Positions 8,194-16,345 of a DNA stretch of 64,000 nucleotides are shown in pieces. A model generated the notes under the pieces. That model did not search any database, was not told where the DNA came from, and was given only the letters and a program-made list of their open reading frames with translations. Both the position numbers and the translations under genes were made by a program. Source of the DNA: Olsenella sp. KGMB02461 (GTDB lineage: Bacteria; Actinomycetota; Coriobacteriia; Coriobacteriales; Atopobiaceae); NCBI RefSeq assembly GCF_012584445.1, contig NZ_JABAHI010000008.1, positions 1,054,001-1,118,000 on the forward strand. The letters run 5' to 3'. Position 1 is the stretch's first letter, and every line of letters begins with the position of its first letter.

Positions 8194-9231
8194 ATGACGA
8201 TGATCCTTGCTGGCATAAGCGCAGTTAACGTGTACCTATCGCGCGTCCCTCTCATTCCGGTACAAACACAGGATGAGTGCGCCAAGATACTTCAAAATAG
8301 TATTCCTTCCAGTGCAGTCATCAGCCAGGTTAAGCGATCGAGCTTCTACCAGGCAGGCCTCTTGCCAGCTATGGCAGTCCTTGGGAAAACGCCAGATGAA
8401 CCTCCGCTAGGAGTGCTCGTATCTACAGATTCGCACCGCAGACAGCTCCTAGGCATCACGCATCATCTCTGGCAAGGCCCTCTCTTCCCCAAGGCGTTAT
8501 ACCGCATCAACACCGCCCAAACCGCCGAGCCGCTCTACGCAGTCTCCCCAGAGCTCCACTTCTTGCTTCGATGCCGAGAAACCCACACCCCCGCTCAAGC
8601 CCTTCTTTTGGCGCTGCAACTCTGTGGCACCTATGAGTTGCGCCCCGATCTCGCAGAGGGCTTCGCAACCCGCCCTGTACCGCTTACCTGCGCCCAGTCG
8701 CTGCAAAACGCCGCCCAATGGCTTCCCACAGGCGCCCGCGGCCACAAGATCGCCCGCTACGCCGCATCCCTCGCACTCGACGGATCGGCCTCTCCGCGCG
8801 AGTCCGGCTTTGCCGCATTCGCCATCACTTCCCGAAGGCACGGCGGCGCCGGCCTGCCAGCCCCCCGCCTCAACTTTGAAAAGTCGCTCTCTCCGCTCGC
8901 CAAGACGCACCTGCCGCAACGAGCCTCCATTCGCTACGACTTTTATTGGCCTGAGAAGCACCTGGCCTGCGAGTACGACTCCAGCTGGTGGCACTCTGAC
9001 CCTCTCCGCGCCGGAGCCGACGACCAGCGCCGCCTTGCCGCCCGCACCCTCAACGACGACCTCATCGGCGTCGCCCGACAAACCCTGAGCACGTTGCCCA
9101 CCGCCACGGCGCTCTTTGACAAGCTGGCCTACATCCTGCAAGGCCGCACACCTCGCCCCCTCTCCCCTCGCACCCTCGCAAGCCGAGAAGAACTCTGGCG
9201 CCTCTGCTTTGGCCACCACAGCTTCTGGTAA
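8194..9231 (+). CDS. uncharacterised protein with nuclease-like C-terminus (DUF559/PD-(D/E)XK type)
   Basis: A 345-aa protein of no firm family. The C-terminal third contains ASIRYDFYWPEKHLACEYDS followed by WWH. The spacing of Asp and Glu-Tyr-Asp around hydrophobic strands resembles the DUF559/Vsr-like endonuclease fold often found in Coriobacteriia proteins of this size. The middle (ASLALDGSASPRESGFAAFAI) resembles the region before that fold in such proteins. No signal peptide or membrane segment is evident. No good ribosome binding site precedes the ATG at 8194; the ATG at 8200 is equally possible. It stands alone, downstream of a repeat array. Nuclease activity is inference; the reading frame is well supported by codon use. 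Confidence 0.65.
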   Translation: MTMILAGISAVNVYLSRVPLIPVQTQDECAKILQNSIPSSAVISQVKRSSFYQAGLLPAMAVLGKTPDEPPLGVLVSTDSHRRQLLGITHHLWQGPLFPKALYRINTAQTAEPLYAVSPELHFLLRCRETHTPAQALLLALQLCGTYELRPDLAEGFATRPVPLTCAQSLQNAAQWLPTGARGHKIARYAASLALDGSASPRESGFAAFAITSRRHGGAGLPAPRLNFEKSLSPLAKTHLPQRASIRYDFYWPEKHLACEYDSSWWHSDPLRAGADDQRRLAARTLNDDLIGVARQTLSTLPTATALFDKLAYILQGRTPRPLSPRTLASREELWRLCFGHHSFW

Positions 9232-9366
9232 CCCGTCTCTTTCTGATAGTCCACCGCACTGCCAAGAAACGCTGCATCGCTTCCTGCCCTCGGCTGCCCA
9301 GACAGCTCGCCTCCCTGCAAAGAAACACTCCCATCCCACCTCGCATGTTATTCAATACCGCAGTAC

Positions 9367-9402
9367 AAAAACCGGCCCCGCTCCCAAAGGAGCGAGGCCG
9401 GT
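9367..9402 (-). terminator. terminator of the surface-protein operon
   Basis: Minus-strand hairpin with outer arms ACCGGCC/GGCCGGT and inner GCTCC/GGAGC, followed by five T residues, about 45 bp past the adhesin stop codon. Confidence 0.85.
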
Positions 9403-9448
9403 GCTCGTTGCGGGTCGTTGCCTCAGGCATTATTCCTGATGGCTGGTA

Positions 9449-12400
9449 TTACTCCTGGTTGCGCTTGCGCTTCACCACTAGCAGCACGGTCACGCCCACA
9501 AAGACTGCTGCCACCAGACCCAGGATGATTGGTGCGATATTGGTGGTATCGCCGGTCTTGGCGATGCGAGTGGTGCGGTCGTTGTCCTCATCGGTGCGGG
9601 TGATGCGGTTGATCTCCTCCACATCCAACCTGCGGTCGAAGAGTACCACGGTGGTGTCGTTGAGCGATGCGTTGCCGTCCTCAGTGCCAGAGGTCACTGA
9701 GAGCTTGCCGTAGGAGTCGATGGTAAACTCCACGTCCTTGGCCACGGCATAGCCGTCGGGAGCGGACACCTCATGAAGGATATAGGGGGTGTCCACGTTG
9801 AGCTTGGCGGTAAGCACCTCGCCGGAAGCCTTGGTGGTCCACTCCTCCACCACCTTGCCAGTGGCCTTCTCAACCACCTGCAGCTTGGCGCCCTCTACCC
9901 AGTTGTGGGTGTTGGTCTCCTGCTTGTTGAAGGTGATGGTGGTGGCTTCGTCGTAGACGCCGCCGTCCTTGGCATAGGTGTACAGGGCGTTGCCGTCGCC
10001 ATCCACCTCGGGTTTGGTGTAGAGGGCATTGTCCTGCCCAGCCTCAGCAGCAGCATCAGTGTCGGACTCGTCGCCCTCAGCGGTGACCATGATGCCAGGC
10101 TCCACGTCCTTGGTGTCGGAGTAGGCCATGGAGTAGCCGTTGGGCGATGCGGTGTCGGGAATCAGATAGAAGTAGGGACTCCTGAACTCGCTCACAGTAT
10201 GGCCGGCAGGAGCGGCGAACTCCTTGAAGTAATAGAGCTGGCCTGCCTGCAGGTTCACGTCGTCAAACTGGATCCAGCCGTCCTTGTTGGAGGTGCCGGT
10301 GGCCACCTTGATGTCGTCCTGCACGCCGTTGTTGACCATGAAGAGGCTGTAGGTGGCGCCCTCGAGGCCGTTGTCGCGGTCGAGCACGGAGGTCTTGCGC
10401 ACCTTGAGGCTCATGCCGCGGGCCTTGTTGGTCATGGTGGGGTGCCAGTCGGGGTCTGCAGACTCGGCGAAGCGCACGTTGGTGCCGTCTTTGTACTCGC
10501 CGTAGTACATGTCGGTGGCCTTGAGGCTGCCGCCCTCGCGCTTCACCACTACGGTGAAGGTGATGATCTGATCGCTGTAGATCACCGAGGGGTCGCGGTT
10601 GGCATCAGGGTTCTCCACCACGCGGTAGCGATAGGTGCCAGGAGCAGTGAACTCGAGGCAGCAGGGGTCGTCCTCGGTGCCGGCCACAGGATTGGCGGCG
10701 TCGAAGTCCACCATGCCGTAGCGGTCGTTCTTGGCGGTGGAGATGACAGTGCCGGTAGTGTCGGTGTAATCCTTCACCTGGATGAGATCGAAGGTGTACT
10801 CGCCCTCCTGCAGGGTACGGCCCTCAAGGACCTTCCACATCTTGGGGTCTACCAGGCACTTTTGATCCACCGCCTGATCACTGGCCGCAAAAGCGCGATA
10901 GGAAGCGAACTTCAGTGCACCGCTGGTGTTCACGAACTGGGGGGCTTCTGTGCCGTACTCATAGATGCCTTCGGTCTCGAAGCTGTCTGCGTAGTAGATC
11001 TGAGTGCCCTTGACCTCGAGCCCACGGCCATCGGAAGTCTGACCCACCTCGACGCGAATTACGTACACGGTGGGATCGGTGCCGCCGTCCTCAGAAAGCG
11101 CGTACCAATAGGCGCCCGACTTGGTGTAGGTGACAGGAGTGCCAAACTCCACTGCCTCCTCGCCCCTGTCGTTCACAGAGACCGAGCCAGTTACCTTCAC
11201 CGCATTCTCGCCGGTGTCCTCAGAAGAGGCCTCGCCTTGGTTGCGGAGAAGATCGGCCACCTTGGCAGTGCTTAGCTCCGCATCCGTCAGGTTGCGCAGG
11301 CTCTGGACCGTGAAGTCAAAGCTTCCGGCCGTCTCGCCAAAATAGATCTTGGAGGCCTGAGGCGTCCAGCTGCCACGGAGCTGCCAGCGGTTGGTCACCG
11401 TGTTGTTGGTGAGCGAAGGAATGGTCACGCTCACGTCCTGGCAGCTATAGGTCGTGGTGGTGAGGCTGGCATTGGCCATAGAGGGGCGCTCGATGGCAGG
11501 AGTAAGGGTCACGATGACCTGATGAGCCTCACCGTCGGTGAGCATGTCCTTATCGGCAGAAGCAACCTCGCGAATGTAGAGGTTGTCGTAGGTCTGAGGA
11601 GCGCCCACCTTGTCCTTGAGGTAGGACTTGAGCAAGGCCTGGTCATCTACCGAGAAGATCACCTGGTCGCTCAAGTGAGGGGTGACGCCTTCGTACTGCT
11701 CGTTGCTGAAGGTGCCCAGGTTGCGGGAGCCGGTCTCGCCAGGGACGCCGTCCCAGAGCTCGAACTCGAATTTCTCCATGGGCAGAGGTGCGCCCTCAGT
11801 GTTTTGGAACGCCTTGGTGATGTTGAACTCAAAGCCGGTGTAGGTAAATCCGGTGTTGTAGAAGGTCGGGGTGGGCAGCTCGCCGCCGTCATCGACAACA
11901 GTGGTCAGGCCGGGTTCGCTCATGGACTTCGCGCTGTAGACGGCGCCCACCTGGGCAGACATGGACTTGCCGTCAGCTGCAAGCTTCACGTCCACGCGAA
12001 TGACTGCCACGGAGGTGTCGGAGGCGATGGTATCAGTGTCGCTGGTGGTCTCGCGCAGGGCGTACCAATAGGTGCCCGGCTGCTCGTAGGTGATCTCGGG
12101 GAAGACCACGTCTGCCATATCGTTCTCGTCAAACTGGGCGTTCGACGCATTAAGCACCAGCTCGCCTACCCCGTTGTCGACAATCTTGCCGTCCTCGGTG
12201 GGGATGTAGGTCTCCGGCGAGCGGAGATGCTCGCCCACCACCAGCTTGTCAAAGGCCACGCTGTCGGCATTGAACCATACGCCGTCCAGGCCCCGAAGCT
12301 CGAACTTGAACAGACTGTTGTCGGCCGTGGCGCTATCGGACAGGTGCTTATTGGCCTTGGGCACAAAGGAAGTACTCACGTCGATGGTGTTGGTAACGGT

Positions 12401-15400
12401 GGGGACGTCCTCAGAAGTCCACTCGTTGCCATCCCAGGTCTGGTTAGTGATCACAGGTTTATAGAAGGTCTTGTCGTTATTGGCTGCGTTCTCGCTGTTT
12501 ACCACACGCTCGGCCTCGGTCTTCACCGTGAGGACGACCTTGTGGGTCTTCTGGTCGAAGGAGATCTTGTCGTTGTTGGGATCGACCTCGGTGACGGTGA
12601 ACTCGTAGTCCCTGGCGTCGCCCAGCGACTTGTCGATGTAGTTCTTGCCAGGGATCTCGAAGGTCACCAGGCCCTCTGCGTTGGCAGTAGACTCAGAAAC
12701 CAGATCACCCTGAGCGTCCGTCAGCTGGAAGGTGAACTTCTCGTCCTCGATTTTGAGGTCGTTGTTCAGGCTGTTCTTGAAGAGCTTCTTGATATTGAAG
12801 CTCATGGACAGATAGGCATCGTCGGTGTTGTGGAAGACCATGGGATCGTCCGTATTGGCGATCTCGGCGATATCAAGCTTTCCATCGACCGACGAGGTCA
12901 TGCGGTAATAGGTAACCGTGGGAACGATCTCGCGGTTCGCGGCAGTGAGCTCGACCTTTGCCACATATACCGTGGGATCGTAGGAGATGGCAGAAGAGTT
13001 GTCCAGGAAGTTCTCGGTCACCTTGTACCAATAGGTCTTGCAGGAGTCGTAGGATTCCTTGGTGTAGGTAATGTCACCAAAGCTCACAGGAGCCAACGAA
13101 CCAGCGAAGTCGCCGTTAGCAGCTTCGATCTTGATGACACCAGTGCCATTGTCCACTAGCTTGCCGGCGGAATCAGCCACGAGGGCATCGCCCTTGCGAG
13201 CCTCATAGACACCCTCGGCTGCTTTCTGAGAGTCCAGTGCCTCAAAGGTGAACTTGAAGGCGCCAGACTTGTCGGTGGTGTTGCCGTTGTAGCGCTTGGT
13301 TGCCGAGAAGGGCACCTGAGCATCCGCAACTTTGATCTTGTTGATGAAGGTGAACCCAGCGGCAGGCACCTCTTTCCCGTCCACCATGGTTACCTTTGCA
13401 GTGGCGCCAATGACGGGTTTGGTGATGCCCATATCGCTCTTGGCGCCCTGGGTCACCTTGAGCTCAAGGCTGATGGAGTGGATGCCCTTGTCATAGGTGA
13501 CGCCAGGAACGTTGCCCTGAACCTCGCGGAAGTAGAGGGTGGTGTAGATCAGGGCACCAGGTTTCATGCCCTTGAGCTTGGCCTTCAGATAATCCTGATT
13601 GTCTACCTTGAACTCCACCTTTCCAGATGCGTTGTTCTTGGCAGTGGCCAAAGGCTCGCCAGAGCAATCCGGATTGTCGAAGAGCTCGAAAGCAAACTCG
13701 CCATTTTCGGGCCTGAACTGATTCTCGAGATCGTTCTCCAGCATCTTGGCGATAGAGAAGTCGAAGCCCTCATAGAGATAGTTGGTATTGATGAAGGCGG
13801 GAGACTGGGTGTTGCTCACCTTTTTAAGCTCGCTGTTGGCATCGGCAGCCTTGTAAGTTTCCACTACCTCTGCCTTTAGAGCCTTCTTGCCATTCTTCTT
13901 GACGTTGACCTTTACCAGGTACACAGAGGAGTCAAAGGCAGTAACAGAAGCGTCGCCTTCGGCCTTCTCGCGAATGCGGTACCAGTGATCGCCCTCGGCA
14001 GTGTAGGTCATCTTCTTGAAGAGCTGATTGGCAGTTTGATTCTGAGAAACAGAATCGCCCACAGAGACGGTCAGGCTGTCGGCCACACCGTCACTCTTTT
14101 TATCCTTATCAGCAATGGACTTGCCCTGCATCTCCTGGAGCTCGAAGCTGTAGGTACCTGCAGAAAGACCAGAAGCGGTCTTGGTCACGCCCAGTTGAGC
14201 CTCACCCTTCACATTGAAGGTGTTGGTGAGGGGGGCATCGGCGGGAGACTTACCGTTCACCTTTATCCAATCGACAATCGGTGTTTTGGTTCCCGCCTTA
14301 TCCCAGTTACTTGGTTCCTCTGTCTTAAATTCTTTTATATGAACATCGATTGTATAAATATTACTATCATAACTAATTGAGCTATTGGTCCCTTCGACCT
14401 CTCGTACGTAGAAGATCCAAGTTTGATCCTTCTTGTCATTCTTATTTTTGTCTTTGTATTGTCCTTGCGTAAGCGTGAACTGAATGTTCCCAGAGGAATC
14501 GTTAGTTGCAGTAGTCAGCACCTTAGCGTCTGCATGAGTGCGAGGGTCTTTATCAAGAAGCTCGAAGGTAAATGTACCGGCAGGCTGTGATAGCGGATCG
14601 CCCAAACTTGTTTTATAAGATTTTTGAAGTTTGATATTAAAAGCGCCATATTCGATTCTTGGCTCATAGTTAATCTTGAGAGTACCGTTGCAGCCGATAC
14701 CACCACCATGAGTCGTGCTACTGTTTCCACTGATTGTCACGGCTCCAGTGACAGAGCCGCTGTATGTGCTCGTGAAACCAACCGATTCATTGTTTACAGA
14801 ATAGGTATCGCCAGCTTTAAGAGAGATCTCCTCTCCAGTAGCTTTTGTGGCACCAGGCCTAAAGCCGGCCCGATAACCCTTCATCACAATCTGATTATTG
14901 CCCCCAAGAGATGTGCCCTTTACTACGCTGGAACGAGTGCCATAGAAATCTTTTGCCAGATCTGCTTTAAAGCCATCTTTGAAGGTACTGTAAGCAAGAA
15001 TGTCACCGACTTGTTTACCATCAACACTATTATTATATAGCCCATTATGTTCAGGTTTAGCAGTTTTACTGGCACTATTCCCGTAGAGAGCAACACCGTC
15101 CTCAAGAGAGAGACCTAGGCGCGCATGGGGGCAGCCAGCAATACCACCACCTAAACCATTGGCAGTATTGCCAGTAATAACTACGCTCTTCATTGTGAGA
15201 ACACCATTGTTCTCAATGAAGATGCCACCTCCACCCCATGACCAATCGGTTTCAGTCTTATTACCCGTAATAGAACCGCTGTTGATTGTCGAGTTTGCTG
15301 CAGCGGTATAGATACCGCCACCTTCGCATTGTTTGGCGGTGTTTCCAGTAACCTGACCGCCGTTCATCACAAAGGTGCATGCTTGGTCGATAAAGATACC

Positions 15401-16333
15401 ACCACCAGCAGATTCAACTGTATTTCCCTGAACAATACCGTTATTTAGTGTGAAAGAGCCACCATTTTTCTTGTTTGCATCTGCTCTTACAAGCACCGCC
15501 CCGCCACAGTTCGTATAGTTCTTATACTTCCCTGTTGAACTACCAGGCGCATAAACGGTGCCGTTATATCCCTTATGAGCTAAAGCGGAGCCACTTCCTC
15601 CAGTTATGGTGGGACCACTTGCAGCATCGCCTATGGTTAGCTTTCCGCGGGGTTGGACGATGATGACAGACCCATGACCGTTACCCGTAAGAGTGCCAGC
15701 ACCTTTGATAATGACGCTACCCTGGCCCTCAACAACAATTGCCGTGCCATTATAGTTCTGATCGCTAATTACTGTATCTTTAGCGTTCGTATCATGGCTT
15801 TGGATGGAGCCCTGCAGATCGATAGTCAAAGTCCCCTTTTTTACCACGATCTGGGTAGTGAGCGTCACACCAGGGTTAACGGTAAGGGTGTGAGCCTTAC
15901 CGTCGTTGTAGGTAAGGTCCTTGGTGCCGTTGCTGGTGACAGTCTGGTCAGCAGCATTGTTCTGCAACCCGCTAGGTGCCACGCGCGCAGGGCCAGTGGC
16001 CATTGCGGCGGCAGTGGCAGCAGCTACGGGTGCCTGGTCGAGAGCGAGCTCCTCCTCAGGAGCAGCGCCCTCCTGAGAGGGGGCGTCCTGCTCGGCAGCG
16101 GGAGCTGCAGGATCGGTGTCGGCGGGATCCTGAGCTGCAGGATCTGAGGTGAGGTTCTCGGCATCGAGCTGCACCAGATCGTCGTCAGAGATCACCACAG
16201 GAGCGGCGTCGATGTTGAGGTCCTGCTCGGCGTAGGCCAGAGGCGCCACCGGCGTGGAGGTGACCACCATGACAAAGGAGAGCGCGAAGGCGAGAATCCT
16301 TTTGAGCAGCATGTTCTTAGAAGTGTTGTTCAT
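9449..16333 (-). CDS. giant cell-wall-anchored surface protein: beta-helix region plus isopeptide-domain stalk
   Basis: About 2,294 aa, secreted and probably sortase-anchored. An N-terminal signal (KRILAFALSFVMVV, then AYA) is followed by an acidic Ala/Pro/Glu linker. A right-handed beta-helix-like region (about 120-560) is rich in GGGI, NNG and TGNTA turns. About nine domains of the Spy0128/FctA pilin-isopeptide type follow, then two SpaA/Cna-B-like domains, and the tail RIAKTGDTTN, a hydrophobic helix and KRKRNQE. The domains alternate between two sequence types (REV...SYD...H and YWYAL.E...VYVIRV). Start at the ATG of 16331-16333 rather than the ATG 9 nt upstream, because AGGGGA then sits at a normal distance. 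It lies 12 bp after the MucBP gene in one operon. Likely an adhesin; the ligand is unknown. Confidence 0.9.
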   Translation of the reverse strand: MNNTSKNMLLKRILAFALSFVMVVTSTPVAPLAYAEQDLNIDAAPVVISDDDLVQLDAENLTSDPAAQDPADTDPAAPAAEQDAPSQEGAAPEEELALDQAPVAAATAAAMATGPARVAPSGLQNNAADQTVTSNGTKDLTYNDGKAHTLTVNPGVTLTTQIVVKKGTLTIDLQGSIQSHDTNAKDTVISDQNYNGTAIVVEGQGSVIIKGAGTLTGNGHGSVIIVQPRGKLTIGDAASGPTITGGSGSALAHKGYNGTVYAPGSSTGKYKNYTNCGGAVLVRADANKKNGGSFTLNNGIVQGNTVESAGGGIFIDQACTFVMNGGQVTGNTAKQCEGGGIYTAAANSTINSGSITGNKTETDWSWGGGGIFIENNGVLTMKSVVITGNTANGLGGGIAGCPHARLGLSLEDGVALYGNSASKTAKPEHNGLYNNSVDGKQVGDILAYSTFKDGFKADLAKDFYGTRSSVVKGTSLGGNNQIVMKGYRAGFRPGATKATGEEISLKAGDTYSVNNESVGFTSTYSGSVTGAVTISGNSSTTHGGGIGCNGTLKINYEPRIEYGAFNIKLQKSYKTSLGDPLSQPAGTFTFELLDKDPRTHADAKVLTTATNDSSGNIQFTLTQGQYKDKNKNDKKDQTWIFYVREVEGTNSSISYDSNIYTIDVHIKEFKTEEPSNWDKAGTKTPIVDWIKVNGKSPADAPLTNTFNVKGEAQLGVTKTASGLSAGTYSFELQEMQGKSIADKDKKSDGVADSLTVSVGDSVSQNQTANQLFKKMTYTAEGDHWYRIREKAEGDASVTAFDSSVYLVKVNVKKNGKKALKAEVVETYKAADANSELKKVSNTQSPAFINTNYLYEGFDFSIAKMLENDLENQFRPENGEFAFELFDNPDCSGEPLATAKNNASGKVEFKVDNQDYLKAKLKGMKPGALIYTTLYFREVQGNVPGVTYDKGIHSISLELKVTQGAKSDMGITKPVIGATAKVTMVDGKEVPAAGFTFINKIKVADAQVPFSATKRYNGNTTDKSGAFKFTFEALDSQKAAEGVYEARKGDALVADSAGKLVDNGTGVIKIEAANGDFAGSLAPVSFGDITYTKESYDSCKTYWYKVTENFLDNSSAISYDPTVYVAKVELTAANREIVPTVTYYRMTSSVDGKLDIAEIANTDDPMVFHNTDDAYLSMSFNIKKLFKNSLNNDLKIEDEKFTFQLTDAQGDLVSESTANAEGLVTFEIPGKNYIDKSLGDARDYEFTVTEVDPNNDKISFDQKTHKVVLTVKTEAERVVNSENAANNDKTFYKPVITNQTWDGNEWTSEDVPTVTNTIDVSTSFVPKANKHLSDSATADNSLFKFELRGLDGVWFNADSVAFDKLVVGEHLRSPETYIPTEDGKIVDNGVGELVLNASNAQFDENDMADVVFPEITYEQPGTYWYALRETTSDTDTIASDTSVAVIRVDVKLAADGKSMSAQVGAVYSAKSMSEPGLTTVVDDGGELPTPTFYNTGFTYTGFEFNITKAFQNTEGAPLPMEKFEFELWDGVPGETGSRNLGTFSNEQYEGVTPHLSDQVIFSVDDQALLKSYLKDKVGAPQTYDNLYIREVASADKDMLTDGEAHQVIVTLTPAIERPSMANASLTTTTYSCQDVSVTIPSLTNNTVTNRWQLRGSWTPQASKIYFGETAGSFDFTVQSLRNLTDAELSTAKVADLLRNQGEASSEDTGENAVKVTGSVSVNDRGEEAVEFGTPVTYTKSGAYWYALSEDGGTDPTVYVIRVEVGQTSDGRGLEVKGTQIYYADSFETEGIYEYGTEAPQFVNTSGALKFASYRAFAASDQAVDQKCLVDPKMWKVLEGRTLQEGEYTFDLIQVKDYTDTTGTVISTAKNDRYGMVDFDAANPVAGTEDDPCCLEFTAPGTYRYRVVENPDANRDPSVIYSDQIITFTVVVKREGGSLKATDMYYGEYKDGTNVRFAESADPDWHPTMTNKARGMSLKVRKTSVLDRDNGLEGATYSLFMVNNGVQDDIKVATGTSNKDGWIQFDDVNLQAGQLYYFKEFAAPAGHTVSEFRSPYFYLIPDTASPNGYSMAYSDTKDVEPGIMVTAEGDESDTDAAAEAGQDNALYTKPEVDGDGNALYTYAKDGGVYDEATTITFNKQETNTHNWVEGAKLQVVEKATGKVVEEWTTKASGEVLTAKLNVDTPYILHEVSAPDGYAVAKDVEFTIDSYGKLSVTSGTEDGNASLNDTTVVLFDRRLDVEEINRITRTDEDNDRTTRIAKTGDTTNIAPIILGLVAAVFVGVTVLLVVKRKRNQE

Positions 16334-16345
16334 AGTCTCCATCCC

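Noticed and set aside
9773-13159. Two long plus-strand open frames opposite the giant adhesin
   Set aside because: Antisense shadows of repetitive high-GC coding sequence. The minus strand has signal peptide, repeats and anchor in one uninterrupted frame.
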